DNA of 64,000 nucleotides from Bowmanella pacifica. Its GTDB lineage: Bacteria; Pseudomonadota; Gammaproteobacteria; Enterobacterales; Alteromonadaceae. The number at the start of each line of letters is the position of its first letter. Within the stretch, counting starts at the first letter, position 1. Location: contig NZ_BMLS01000003.1 in assembly GCF_014645355.1 (NCBI RefSeq), forward strand, positions 1-64,000, written 5' to 3'. Under the pieces are notes generated by a model, which was given only the letters and a program-made list of their open reading frames with translations, was not told the DNA's origin and did no database searches. The position numbers and the translations under genes are program-made. Shown one piece after another: positions 8,763 to 17,567 of this stretch.

Positions 8763-9527
8763 TTAATGTTTTTTTATCTGTGTTTCCACCAGACCATTTT
8801 CCAGCGCTATACCATCTACCGTCTGGCCGGATGTCAGGTTTTCCACTTTTAATCGTTGACCTACTTTAGCATCTTCCAGCGCTACGGCTCGGGTGCTGGC
8901 TTCAAAGCCCATATTTCGTATTATCAAGGTCACCTGATCGCCGCGCTTAATCACATCCGGTGCACTCAATACAGCTAAGGTCAGGACATCCCCTTGTTGT
9001 ATACGACGCTTAACTGTCATGCCTAGCACGTTATCAGCACTGAGTACGGGGGCCTGAGACAGACTGCCAAGGTCACGACTGGCCGTGTTTAGCATATCCG
9101 CAGACAGTGTTTCATCACGCAGCAAGGTTCGGCCCGCTACCACAACCGGCATCCACACCGCGATGTTTGCCACCGCACGCCCTTGCCAGCGCGCCGGGGC
9201 GGTGCACTCAATGCGGTAACCAACTCGCCCAACAGGTAGCGAGTTGGCATTGGCTCGGCTGAACTGCAAACGATGACAGCTTTGTTCTTTAATACCAGCG
9301 GCCATACGCAATGTGATTTGAACCTTTTCAGGTGGATGTGGTGCATCGTTAACGAAGCGCTGAATTTCCGTCTGGATATGTTGTTTTAGTCGGCTTTGTA
9401 CGTCGTCCGCATAAGAAACGGGCAATAAAAGCATCGCCAGTATTCCACATCCGAACCGGAAGCTAGGGTGTTTCCGTGGCGGAAGTACCGCTTCCGCTTT
9501 TGTTGCTGTAATGATCATGTTCCCCAT
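8763..9527 (-). CDS. flgA: FlgA, P-ring assembly chaperone (lateral)
   Basis: 254-residue periplasmic protein with a signal peptide (hydrophobic core about residues 25-40, cleavage likely after VSYA). The FlgA C-terminal SAF-type domain follows (ADMLNTASRDLGSL, VLGMTVKRRIQQGDVLTLAVL, GDQVTLIIRNMGFE). FlgA assists FlgI polymerisation into the P ring. The N-terminal extension before the signal is unusually long and overlaps the putative activator-binding palindromes at 9471-9497. An ATG at 9518 is an alternative start. It is divergent from flgB. Confidence 0.9.
   Translation of the reverse strand: MGNMIITATKAEAVLPPRKHPSFRFGCGILAMLLLPVSYADDVQSRLKQHIQTEIQRFVNDAPHPPEKVQITLRMAAGIKEQSCHRLQFSRANANSLPVGRVGYRIECTAPARWQGRAVANIAVWMPVVVAGRTLLRDETLSADMLNTASRDLGSLSQAPVLSADNVLGMTVKRRIQQGDVLTLAVLSAPDVIKRGDQVTLIIRNMGFEASTRAVALEDAKVGQRLKVENLTSGQTVDGIALENGLVETQIKKH
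9471..9497. promoter_or_regulatory. candidate LafK binding site upstream of flgB
   Basis: A 19-bp palindrome GCGGAAG-TACCG-CTTCCGC (9479-9497) is preceded by an extra half-site TTTCCG (9471-9476). The same palindrome with the same 5-nt spacer recurs at 22320-22338. Its centre lies about 85 bp upstream of the -12 element of the sigma-54 promoter at 9559-9574, the normal distance for an enhancer-binding activator. It lies inside the 5' end of flgA. Assignment to LafK is inference from the shared pattern. Confidence 0.6.
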
Positions 9528-9558
9528 TTATCTTTATGAAAAATAACATTTTTATTTT

Positions 9559-9574
9559 TTGGCATGAAGCTTGT
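9559..9574 (+). promoter_or_regulatory. sigma-54 promoter of the flgB operon
   Basis: TTGGCAT-GAAGC-TTGTT matches the -24/-12 consensus (TGGCAC-N5-TTGCW), with GG and GT separated by 10 bp. The surrounding bases (TTGGCAT.....TTG.TTTAGT) are nearly identical to the sigma-54 site at 22388. It lies about 40 bp before flgB. Confidence 0.75.
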
Positions 9575-9612
9575 TTTAGTTCTGCAACCAGATGAACAGG
9601 AATAGAACAATC

Positions 9613-9987
9613 GTGGAACCCTTTGACAAGGCATTAGGTGTACATCCGTTTTCCATGCAACTGAGGCTGAACCGCGCGGAAATTATTGCAAGCAACCTCG
9701 CGAATGTCGACACACCCGGATTTAAAGCGCGGGATGTGAATTATGCCGAGGTGATGCGCGATGTTGCCAGCGGGATCTCTGCGGGTACCAAGCCGCGCTT
9801 TGATGGTGTAGATGCCGCTACTCAGATGATGTACCGGATTCCCAATCAGGCCTCGGCGGACGGTAACACGGTTGAGCTAAATGTTGAGCAGGCCAACTTT
9901 GCCGCCAACAGTATGGACTTTCAAACCAGCCTGACATTCCTGAATATGAAGATTAACGGCCTGCATAAAGCCATTAAGGGAGAGTGA
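9613..9987 (+). CDS. flgB: FlgB, proximal rod protein (lateral)
   Basis: 125-residue rod protein. The start is placed at GTG 9613 (EPFDKALGVHPFSMQLR), which matches the usual FlgB N-terminus and has AGGAA 10 nt upstream; an in-frame ATG at 9592 has no ribosome site. The conserved rod/hook motif IIASNLANVDTPGFKARDVNY is at about residues 24-44. FlgB forms the most proximal rod layer above the MS ring and export gate. It is first in a tightly spaced flgBCDEFGHIJKL operon driven by the sigma-54 promoter just upstream. Confidence 0.95.
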   Translation: MEPFDKALGVHPFSMQLRLNRAEIIASNLANVDTPGFKARDVNYAEVMRDVASGISAGTKPRFDGVDAATQMMYRIPNQASADGNTVELNVEQANFAANSMDFQTSLTFLNMKINGLHKAIKGE

Positions 9988-9988
9988 T

Positions 9989-10405
9989 ATGTCGTTTAAC
10001 AGTATTTATGAGGTCAGCGGCAGCGCCATGCGTGCGCAAGTTATGCGCTTGGACACTATCGCTTCTAATTTAGCTAACGCCGATACCGCCGCTGCCAGCA
10101 GCGAAGACGCATTTCGTGCCCTTAAGCCGGTTTTTTCCGCCGTCTACCAAGCTGCTCAGCCAGGCTCCGCACTTTCAGCAAAAGTACAAATGCTTGGGGT
10201 GGTGGAGTCGTCCAAACAGGTGGAGCAGCGCTATGAGCCGAATAATCCTTTGGCCAATGGCGAAGGCTATGTTTTTTACTCCAACGTCAATGCCCTCGAA
10301 GAAATGGCTGACATGATGTCTGCTTCTCGTAGTTACCAGACGTCGGTGGAAGTGATGAGCCGGGTCAACAGTATGCAGCAAAGCATTCTTAAGCTTGGCC
10401 AGTAA
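9989..10405 (+). CDS. flgC: FlgC, proximal rod protein (lateral)
   Basis: 138-residue rod protein. The N-terminal helix and motif are MRLDTIASNLANADTAA, and the C-terminal conserved end is YQTSVEVMSRVNSMQQSILK. The central YEPNNPLANGEGYVFYSNVN is the FlgC signature. It starts one base after the flgB stop, so translation should be coupled. It builds the rod together with FlgB and FlgF. Confidence 0.97.
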   Translation: MSFNSIYEVSGSAMRAQVMRLDTIASNLANADTAAASSEDAFRALKPVFSAVYQAAQPGSALSAKVQMLGVVESSKQVEQRYEPNNPLANGEGYVFYSNVNALEEMADMMSASRSYQTSVEVMSRVNSMQQSILKLGQ

Positions 10406-10416
10406 CGGAGACGGTC

Positions 10417-11073
10417 ATGAATGTAAATCAAGCGCAAAATGCCCAAACGGCCCTGCCAACAAGTGAAAACATCGCGGCAAATGGGGGAGCTGATCTGTCC
10501 AATATGTTCTTGCAATTGCTGGTTGCGCAAATCAGTCACCAGAATCCCTTGGATCCACTGGATGGCACCCAGTACGTGAGCCAATTGGCAGAGTTCAGTA
10601 ACGTCGAGTCGCTGCAGAGCATTAAGCAAAGCATGACGGACAATGTCAGTTATCTGGATAGTTTGATGGTCTTGGAAGCCACGTCACTGGTGGGCACAAA
10701 TGTGAATGTGAAAAGTGACACCCTGGCACTGGAACAAGCCGGGGATATCAAAGGCCAGGTGAATCTGCCGATGGAGGCGGAAAAGGTAGTAGTGCAGCTT
10801 TATGACCGTGACGGCAATCTGGTGGAAGAGCAGGAAATGGCATACAGCGGCGTCGGCTCGCTGGGCTTCGCGTTTAACGATCAAAACGCCGGTGCCTATC
10901 AGGTGCGCGCCCATGCGGTAATTAATGGCACGCCTCGCAGCCTGGATACCTGGCTGGAAGGTCAGGTTGAGCGTATTTCGGTGGGAAGTTCAGCGGAAGA
11001 CATTTTGCTGCAAGTCAATGGTCTGGGCAATTTTGCCTTAGCTGATATCAATCAAATGGCCGCCCGGGCCTAG
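10417..11073 (+). CDS. flgD: FlgD, hook cap (lateral)
   Basis: 218-residue hook-assembly scaffold. The N-terminal secretion/cap segment holds the family hallmark MFLQLLVAQISHQNPLDPLD followed by YVSQLAEFSNVESLQ. The C-terminal half is the Tudor-like/fibronectin-like region (VVVQLYDRDGNLVEE, GAYQVRAHAV). FlgD sits at the tip of the growing hook and is replaced by FlgK. It lies 11 nt after flgC. Confidence 0.97.
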   Translation: MNVNQAQNAQTALPTSENIAANGGADLSNMFLQLLVAQISHQNPLDPLDGTQYVSQLAEFSNVESLQSIKQSMTDNVSYLDSLMVLEATSLVGTNVNVKSDTLALEQAGDIKGQVNLPMEAEKVVVQLYDRDGNLVEEQEMAYSGVGSLGFAFNDQNAGAYQVRAHAVINGTPRSLDTWLEGQVERISVGSSAEDILLQVNGLGNFALADINQMAARA

Positions 11074-11090
11074 CAACAAGGAATATCTGT

Positions 11091-12455
11091 ATGTCCATGT
11101 TTCAAATTGGCTTAAGTGGCCTGAAAAGTACCCAATCGGCACTGGAAGTGACCAGTAACAATATTGCCAACTCGTCTACCTCTGGCTTTAAAACCGGTAG
11201 TGCGGAATTTGCTTCAGTTTATAACGGCGGTCAGCGTGGTGGCGTTACGGTATCTGATATCAAAGAAGACTTCAGTACTAATGGTAATTTGGTCAGAACG
11301 GGTAAAGAGCTTGACCTGGCTATTACCGGTAAGGGCTTTTTCACCGTATCCCATAATGGTCGTGTGGCTTATACCCAGGCCGGCCAATTTAGTTTGGATG
11401 ATGATCTGAATATTGTGGCCGCCAATGGCGCTAAACTTCAGGGCTACGGCATTGATGACCAACCAGATCCTAATTTGATCCCGGGTGTGATGACAGACCT
11501 GAAAGTGGAGGGCAGTAATATGGCTGCCGAGGCGAGTACCAACATTAGCTTTGCCGGTAACCTCAGCTCTGCCAGCGACGCTATTCCTTATCCGGTCGCC
11601 CCGGCGACTTTCGACCCCAGTAACGGGTCGGCCTATAACTTTTCGCAGTCTACCGAAATTTTTGACTCTCTGGGTAACAGCCATGTACTGACCCAGTACT
11701 TCAATCATACCGGTGCTAATGCTTGGAATGTCATGTATTTCGTGGATGGCAAACCTTTAAGTGCGGCCCAGTTAGCCGGTACGCCTGGCACTGTGGGTAA
11801 CCAGGATGTTGATGTTAACGGGGCCACTGTTAGTGCCGGTGTCGTGTCGGTCACATTTGATGCCGAAGGTCAGATGCAACCTCTTGATCCTGGCTTTGTT
11901 GTTCCAGGTGGTGGTGTACCGGATAACAATAAAATTGACCCTTACAACCAGCGTAAGGTGCAACTGAATTTCAATCCGTTGGATGAAAGTGGTAACCCCA
12001 ATGGTGCAGCTCCGGTAAACATCAGCTTGGATATGACCACCACTACCCAGTTTGGGAGTGGTTTTGCCATGTATAAAAATGATGCCAATGGTTATACCGC
12101 CGGCGAGTTTTCCGGTGTTTCTGTGGCCGAAGACGGCAAAGTCTACGCCACTTTTACTAACGGCGAGTCAAAGCTGCAAGGTCAGGTAGTGTTAGCCTCC
12201 TTTGCTAATGTCAACGGGCTGGAGCCGGGGGATAACTCGGTCTGGTATCAAACCTCTGCGTCCGGTGACGCCTTATATGGCGCGCCAGGTACTGGCACGG
12301 GTGGTGATTTACTGTCCGGCTCTTATATGGGCTCTAACGTTAATATCAGTGAACAGCTGGTGGATCTGATGTCATTCCAACAGAACTACCAGGCCAATGC
12401 TAAAAGCATCAGCAGCGCCGACGAGATGATGCAAATCCTGTTTAACGCGACCTGA
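11091..12455 (+). CDS. flgE: FlgE, hook protein (lateral)
   Basis: 454-residue hook subunit. The conserved N-terminus is MFQIGLSGLKSTQSALEVTS, followed by NNIANSSTSGFKTGSAEF. The C-terminal FlgE/F/G block is GSNVNISEQLVDLMSFQQNY and then QANAKSISSADEMMQ. The central variable domains (residues about 130-360) are Gly/Asn/Thr-rich, as in other hook proteins. A second ATG six bases in (11097) could also serve. Its length is typical of lateral FlgE. Confidence 0.97.
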   Translation: MSMFQIGLSGLKSTQSALEVTSNNIANSSTSGFKTGSAEFASVYNGGQRGGVTVSDIKEDFSTNGNLVRTGKELDLAITGKGFFTVSHNGRVAYTQAGQFSLDDDLNIVAANGAKLQGYGIDDQPDPNLIPGVMTDLKVEGSNMAAEASTNISFAGNLSSASDAIPYPVAPATFDPSNGSAYNFSQSTEIFDSLGNSHVLTQYFNHTGANAWNVMYFVDGKPLSAAQLAGTPGTVGNQDVDVNGATVSAGVVSVTFDAEGQMQPLDPGFVVPGGGVPDNNKIDPYNQRKVQLNFNPLDESGNPNGAAPVNISLDMTTTTQFGSGFAMYKNDANGYTAGEFSGVSVAEDGKVYATFTNGESKLQGQVVLASFANVNGLEPGDNSVWYQTSASGDALYGAPGTGTGGDLLSGSYMGSNVNISEQLVDLMSFQQNYQANAKSISSADEMMQILFNAT

Positions 12456-12465
12456 GGGTAGGGCG

Positions 12466-13197
12466 ATGGAACGATTGCTATATACCGCGGTATCCGGTGC
12501 TGAGCTCAATAACACGGCGCTGAGGGTAACGGCTAATAACCTGGCCAATATCAGCACCCCCGGCTTTAAGGCTGACCTTGAACAGGCTCAAGCCATGATG
12601 GTCAGTGGCGACGGCTATCGCACCCGGTACCAGGCGCAAATGCTGCCGGTCACTACAGACCTGTCCGAAGGGGCCATTATGGAAACCGGCCGTGATCTGG
12701 ATATTGCCATCGGCCGTGGTGGCTATTTGGCGGTAACGGATGCCCAGGGCGAGGAAGCCTATACCCGTGCAGGCAGCTTACAGGTGGACAGTGAAGGTTT
12801 TGTCACCGTCAATGGCTATCGGGTGCGTGACGATGGTGCAGAGATTCAGCTGCCCGAATTTGGCGATATAGATGTCGGTGCGGATGGCACCCTCAATATT
12901 GTGCCGGTTGGCGGCGGTTTGATTGCCCAGGAGGCCAGGATCAAATTGGTCAGCAGTGAAGGGCAATTAATCAAAGGCTTGGATGGACTGCTACGGGATG
13001 CCGATGAGCAAGCGCTGGCGCGGGATGAAACTATCACTGTGCGCAGCGGCGCACTGGAAGGTTCAAACGTGAATGCGGTAGAACAAATGGTGAAGACCAT
13101 GAACATCAGCCGTCAGTTTGAAATTAACGTAAAAATGATGAAAACCGCCGATGAGCTGGCTGTGGCCGGTAATAAATTGGTGGGTGGCCAGGGGTAA
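12466..13197 (+). CDS. flgF: FlgF, proximal rod protein (lateral)
   Basis: 243-residue rod protein. The N-terminus (LLYTAVSGAELNNTALRVTA) and NNLANISTPGFKADL motif place it in the FlgF/FlgG group. The C-terminal motif is GSNVNAVEQMVKTMNISRQF. It is shorter than FlgG and lies before flgG in the canonical order. FlgF joins the proximal rod to the FlgG distal rod. It starts 10 nt after flgE. Confidence 0.95.
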   Translation: MERLLYTAVSGAELNNTALRVTANNLANISTPGFKADLEQAQAMMVSGDGYRTRYQAQMLPVTTDLSEGAIMETGRDLDIAIGRGGYLAVTDAQGEEAYTRAGSLQVDSEGFVTVNGYRVRDDGAEIQLPEFGDIDVGADGTLNIVPVGGGLIAQEARIKLVSSEGQLIKGLDGLLRDADEQALARDETITVRSGALEGSNVNAVEQMVKTMNISRQFEINVKMMKTADELAVAGNKLVGGQG

Positions 13198-13209
13198 GGA
13201 GAGAAGTAA

Positions 13210-13995
13210 ATGAATTCAGCACTGTGGGTAAGTAAAACCGGGCTGGCAGCGCAGGATCTGCGCATGACCACTATTTCCAATAACCTGGCCAACGTGAGTA
13301 CCGTGGGCTTTAAAAAAGATCGCGCGGTATTTGAAGATCTGTTTTACCAAATTCAGCGCCAGCCTGGCACGCAGGCCGATGAACTGAACCAGGTGCCTTC
13401 TGGTATCCAGGTGGGCACTGGGGTGCGTATCAATGGTACCCAAAAGCAGTTCACCGAAGGGGTGTTTGAAACCACCAGTAACCAGTTGGATGTGGCGATA
13501 GCCGGTCAGGGTTTCTTCCAGATTGAAAGTCCGGATGGCGAAATCTTATATAGCCGTAACGGCCAGTTTCAACTGAATGCAGAATCCTTACTGGTCAATG
13601 GCAATGGTTTACCTCTGCTACAGAATATCGCGATTCCAGAAAATACCACTAAGGTTGCCATTGGCCGAGATGGCACAGTAACGGCCGTGGTGGCAGGTGA
13701 TGCTGCGCCTGTTGAATTGGGGCAAATTACCACAGTCAATTTTGTTAATCCGGCCGGACTGGAAGCCTTAGGTGGCAACTTGTACCGCGCAACCGCCGCC
13801 TCGGGTGAGCCGGCGGAAGGGATCCCGGGTGAGGACGCGCTGGGTGAACTACAGCAATTTACCGTGGAAGGCTCCAATGTCAGCGTAGTGGATGAAATGG
13901 TTAGCATGATTGCGGTCCAGCGCGCCTATGAAATGAATGCCAAGGTTGTGTCGGCTGCAGACGAAATGCTGCGCTTCATTAACCAAAGTGTCTGA
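13210..13995 (+). CDS. flgG: FlgG, distal rod protein (lateral)
   Basis: 261-residue distal rod subunit, the usual FlgG length. Key blocks are LWVSKTGLAAQDLRMTTISN, NLANVSTVGFKKDRAVFEDL and the C-terminal GSNVSVVDEMVSMIAVQRAY followed by EMNAKVVSAADEMLRF. The FlgG-specific insert YQIQRQPGTQADELNQVPSG is present, which in other systems governs the straight rod structure. A GGAGAGAAG ribosome site precedes the ATG. Confidence 0.97.
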   Translation: MNSALWVSKTGLAAQDLRMTTISNNLANVSTVGFKKDRAVFEDLFYQIQRQPGTQADELNQVPSGIQVGTGVRINGTQKQFTEGVFETTSNQLDVAIAGQGFFQIESPDGEILYSRNGQFQLNAESLLVNGNGLPLLQNIAIPENTTKVAIGRDGTVTAVVAGDAAPVELGQITTVNFVNPAGLEALGGNLYRATAASGEPAEGIPGEDALGELQQFTVEGSNVSVVDEMVSMIAVQRAYEMNAKVVSAADEMLRFINQSV

Positions 13996-13997
13996 TC

Positions 13998-14678
13998 ATG
14001 AGGGGCGTTAATCTGGCTTTTGCGGCCCTGCTGCTGAGCGGTTGTGCAAGTACCGGGGTGGTATCTGAGTCAACACCGGATAATTATCAGCCACCCAGTG
14101 TTAGTTCAGCGCAGCGCTCTGAACGAGGAGAACATCTCGAGCAGCGTCATGGCAGCCTCTACAGCGATAGTTATATGTTTACGCTGTTTGCGGATAAGCG
14201 TGCTTACCGTATAGGCGATATTCTTACCGTGGTGCTCAATGAACGTACCTTATCCAGTAAAAGTGCCGACAGTAGTTTGGATAAAAATACGCAGTGGGAT
14301 CTTGGTATCCCAGTGGCGGGCACTCGGGATGTTAGTGACCTGGCTCTTGAGGTTAAGTCCGGCGTCGGTTTTGATGGTGAGTCCAGTGCCAGTCAGCAGA
14401 ACTACCTCAGCGGTGCGATTACTGTCCGGGTGACGGATGTGTTACCCAATGGTGCACTGTCTATTATGGGGCGTAAGCAGATCCGACTTAACCAAGGCGA
14501 TGAATTTATTGAACTGATGGGCGTGGTGCGTCCAGAAGATATTGATGTGGCTAACCGTATTTCATCGCAGCGTATTGCCGATGCAAAAATCAGTTATGAG
14601 GGACGGGGTACCCTGGCCTCTGCCTCTGAACCCGGCTGGCTAACCAGTTTGGTTACGCGTTTTTTAAACCCCTTCTAA
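13998..14678 (+). CDS. flgH: FlgH, L-ring lipoprotein (lateral)
   Basis: 226-residue outer-membrane lipoprotein. The signal ends in the lipobox LLLSGCAS (cysteine at about residue 16). The conserved FlgH blocks are SLYSDSYMFTLFADKRAYRI and GDILTVVLNERT, with GAITVRVTDVLPNGALSIMG near the C-terminus. It forms the L ring around the rod in the outer membrane. It starts 2 nt after the flgG stop. Confidence 0.97.
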   Translation: MRGVNLAFAALLLSGCASTGVVSESTPDNYQPPSVSSAQRSERGEHLEQRHGSLYSDSYMFTLFADKRAYRIGDILTVVLNERTLSSKSADSSLDKNTQWDLGIPVAGTRDVSDLALEVKSGVGFDGESSASQQNYLSGAITVRVTDVLPNGALSIMGRKQIRLNQGDEFIELMGVVRPEDIDVANRISSQRIADAKISYEGRGTLASASEPGWLTSLVTRFLNPF

Positions 14679-14687
14679 GGTAAAACC

Positions 14688-15794
14688 ATGCGCAATTCCC
14701 GCTTTTTATTTCTGACCGGTTTGCTGTTTGCTGCCATGGACGTTTTTGCGGCGCAGCGGTCATTGTTAGATCTGGTGGATGTACAAGGTGTCCGTGACAA
14801 CCAACTGGTGGGATACGGTTTAGTGGTGGGATTGCCCGGCTCGGGTGACAAGACGCAGGTGAAGTTTGCCGCCCAGTCACTGAACAATATGCTCAAGCAA
14901 TTTGGCGTGCAAATGGACGAACGAGATTTACCTAAGTCCAAAAATATCGCTGCTGTTGCCGTACATGCCAGCTTGCCGCCCATGTCCAGTCCAGGCCAAA
15001 CCATTAATGTCACCGTCAATTCACTGGGGGATGCCAAAAGCCTGCATGGCGGTAGTCTTATGCTTACCCCGTTAAGGGGAGTGGACGGTAAGGTTTATGC
15101 GCTGGCCCAAGGTAATCTGGTGGTTGGGGGGATTAATGCCAGCGGTAAAAATGGCTCGTCGGTTACGGTCAACGTGCCTACCTCTGGCATCATTCCCAAT
15201 GGTGCTATTGTGGAACGGGCCATATTAGATCGCCAGCAGGCCTCTGGCGAAGTGGTGCTTAATTTGAAAGCACCAAACTATCAAACGGCCAGAAATATTG
15301 TCAGCGCAGTGAATAAAGTGTTCGGCCCGGATGTGGCGAAAGCGCAAAACTGGGGACAGCTTACCCTCAGTGCTCCCAGAGACCCAAACGACCTCAATAC
15401 CTTTATGTCAATGTTGCAGGACATCAATGTGGAGCTGGGCAGTAGCAGACCCAAAGTGGTGTTTAACAGCCGTACCGGCACAGTGGTAATGAATGACGCG
15501 GTCAGAGTAAAACGGGCAGCAGTCAGTCATGGCAACTTGACGATCACTATTACCGAGACGGAAGGCGCCAGCCAGCCTGCACCCTTTTCCAGGGGGCGCA
15601 CTGTGCCACTCCAGGCCAGTGATGTCACTGTAGAGGAGCAGCAAGCCAATATGATGTTGTGGCCCGAAGGCACATCGCTGGATGTGATAGTACAAGCGGT
15701 CAATGCGCTGGGAGCAACCCCGGCAGAGCTGATGTCGATTCTGGTCGCACTGGATAAAGCCGGTGCACTGGAAGCGGATTTGGTGGTGATTTAG
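14688..15794 (+). CDS. flgI: FlgI, P-ring protein (lateral)
   Basis: 368-residue secreted protein with a signal peptide (cleavage likely after VFAA or VFA, residues 22-23). The very conserved FlgI opening is LLDLVDVQGVRDNQLVGYGL, then VVGLPGSGDKT. The central GGINASGKNGSSVTVNVPTS and the C-terminal NALGATPAELMSILVALDKA blocks are also diagnostic. It polymerises into the periplasmic P ring with help from FlgA. Confidence 0.98.
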   Translation: MRNSRFLFLTGLLFAAMDVFAAQRSLLDLVDVQGVRDNQLVGYGLVVGLPGSGDKTQVKFAAQSLNNMLKQFGVQMDERDLPKSKNIAAVAVHASLPPMSSPGQTINVTVNSLGDAKSLHGGSLMLTPLRGVDGKVYALAQGNLVVGGINASGKNGSSVTVNVPTSGIIPNGAIVERAILDRQQASGEVVLNLKAPNYQTARNIVSAVNKVFGPDVAKAQNWGQLTLSAPRDPNDLNTFMSMLQDINVELGSSRPKVVFNSRTGTVVMNDAVRVKRAAVSHGNLTITITETEGASQPAPFSRGRTVPLQASDVTVEEQQANMMLWPEGTSLDVIVQAVNALGATPAELMSILVALDKAGALEADLVVI

Positions 15795-15805
15795 GAAGCG
15801 TAGAG

Positions 15806-16228
15806 ATGAAAATAGACAGCACACAGAGCTTAGCCATTGACCCTAATCAATTGCAGCAAATCACCGCTAATATGTCGGACACCGACGGATTGCAAAAAGC
15901 CGCAGAACAATTTGAAGCGATTTTCCTGCAACTGGTGTTGAACAGTATGCACAGTGCCAGTGATGTGATGGCCGGTGAGTCGGGGCTGCTGAACAGCCGC
16001 GAGATGAAGCACTTTCGCGGTATGCATGATGCTCAGTTAGCCCAATATATGGCAGGCAGCCAGCAACTGGGATTAGCCGAGCATATTGTCCGCCAATTAG
16101 GTGAAGGATTGAGCGAAGTGGAAAATAAATTTAAGCAATGGGCAGAACCTGTCGCTTTGTCTCATCAAGGACCGGCGTTTACGCAGTCGCTGCATGCGCC
16201 GACAGATGCACTAAAGAGTGATTCATGA
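15806..16228 (+). CDS. flgJ: FlgJ, rod cap, short form without muramidase (lateral)
   Basis: 140-residue protein matching only the N-terminal rod-cap domain of FlgJ (LQKAAEQFEAIFLQLVLNSM, then SGLLNSREMKHFRGMHDAQL). FlgJ of E. coli is about 313 residues because it also carries a C-terminal glucosaminidase that opens peptidoglycan. That domain is absent here and the frame closes cleanly by overlapping the flgK start, so the short form appears native. Peptidoglycan opening must rely on another enzyme. Short FlgJ is known from several flagellar systems. Confidence 0.9.
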   Translation: MKIDSTQSLAIDPNQLQQITANMSDTDGLQKAAEQFEAIFLQLVLNSMHSASDVMAGESGLLNSREMKHFRGMHDAQLAQYMAGSQQLGLAEHIVRQLGEGLSEVENKFKQWAEPVALSHQGPAFTQSLHAPTDALKSDS

Positions 16229-17559
16229 GCTTATTATCTAATGCCTTATCCGGGTTAAATGCGGCCAATATAGGCCTGATTGTTGCCGGTCAGAATGTGG
16301 CCAATGAGGCTGTGCCTGGCTATAGCCGTCAGGGCGCGAACTATGCCACCGCCACAGGCGCCTTTAACGGGGTCAAGGTGGTGTCGGTTGAGCGCATTGT
16401 TGATGGCTTTCTAAATGACGATATATGGCGTACCCAGGCAGATCTAGGTCACTACCAGGGCTTACAGAGCTATGTGAGTTACCTGGAAGAGGTGATGGGC
16501 ACTGACTCGTTGAATTTTAACGACGCCATTGCTGATATCAGTGCCGCGTTAAATGCCGCCATGACAACCCCAGAATCCTCGGCTTACCGCCAGCAGGTGC
16601 TGTCATCTGCCGAAGCCTTGGTCCAGGATTTGGCACAGTTAAATGGCGCCATGCAAGGACAGGTAGAGAAGCTCGGCAAGGAGATGCAGGATCTCAGTAA
16701 CAATGCCTCAGCGATGTTGGCGCAAATTGCCGAGTTTAACCATAAGATAGCCCAGGCCAAGGCTAATGGTGATGCCACAGCGCAGCTTGAAGATGCCCGT
16801 GAGAGCATGCTGACCGAACTGTCTGGCATCATCGGTGTATCGACCCATCTGCGTGAAGACGGCAAACTGGATATCAGTACCTTAAGTGGCGCGCCATTAG
16901 TGGTTGGGAGTCAGTTTGCCGAGTTGACGGTCAATGGTACTCAGATTACCGCATCGCTTGGTCAGCAAAGTTTTGTCCTCACCGATAAGGTTGGTGGGCG
17001 TCTGGGCGGGCTAATTGCGGCCGATGTCCAGGTGTTGAAGCCCACGGCAACCGAGATGAATCAATTGATCAGTCAGTTGGCGGATGACGTTAATGCTGCG
17101 CTCGCACAAGGCTTTGATTTAAATGGCCAGCCTGGCGCGCCGTTATTTACCTATAACCCGGCCGATCCTATGGGCACGTTGCGGTTAGACCCAGCTATCA
17201 CTCAGGACAAGCTGGCCTTCACCGGCGGTGAGTTTGATGCGGGGGGCAACTGGGTACCAGCGGGAGGCCCCGGCGATAACAGCAATATTGCCAAGCTGGT
17301 GGATGCCTTTGGCGGGCAGGGTGAGGGTTATACCAAATTGATTGGCGATCTGGCCATTACCAGCCGGCAGATTAAAAGCAGCACAGATACTGCACAAAAA
17401 CTTAATGACAACGCCAGATTTGCCCGTGACAGTGTCAGTGGGGTAAATCTGGACGAAGAAGCTGCCAATATTATGCATTTTCAACAGCTGTATCAGGCCA
17501 ACGCCAAAGTGGTGGCTACCGCCGACCAGTTGTTTAAAACCCTGATGACCATGTTCTAG
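16225..17559 (+). CDS. flgK: FlgK, hook-filament junction protein HAP1 (lateral)
   Basis: 444-residue hook-associated protein. The N-terminal conserved block is LLSNALSGLNAANIGLIVAG, then QNVANEAVPGYSRQ. The C-terminal block is VSGVNLDEEAANIMHFQQLY followed by QANAKVVATADQLFKTLMTM. The ATGA overlap with flgJ (16225-16228) indicates coupling. FlgK is exported with the FlgN chaperone and caps the hook before filament assembly. Confidence 0.97.
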   Translation: MSLLSNALSGLNAANIGLIVAGQNVANEAVPGYSRQGANYATATGAFNGVKVVSVERIVDGFLNDDIWRTQADLGHYQGLQSYVSYLEEVMGTDSLNFNDAIADISAALNAAMTTPESSAYRQQVLSSAEALVQDLAQLNGAMQGQVEKLGKEMQDLSNNASAMLAQIAEFNHKIAQAKANGDATAQLEDARESMLTELSGIIGVSTHLREDGKLDISTLSGAPLVVGSQFAELTVNGTQITASLGQQSFVLTDKVGGRLGGLIAADVQVLKPTATEMNQLISQLADDVNAALAQGFDLNGQPGAPLFTYNPADPMGTLRLDPAITQDKLAFTGGEFDAGGNWVPAGGPGDNSNIAKLVDAFGGQGEGYTKLIGDLAITSRQIKSSTDTAQKLNDNARFARDSVSGVNLDEEAANIMHFQQLYQANAKVVATADQLFKTLMTMF

Positions 17560-17567
17560 GAGTGGTT

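Noticed and set aside
11130-11150. sigma-54-like TGGCAC inside flgE
   Set aside because: No -12 partner at the right spacing and it lies within conserved coding sequence.
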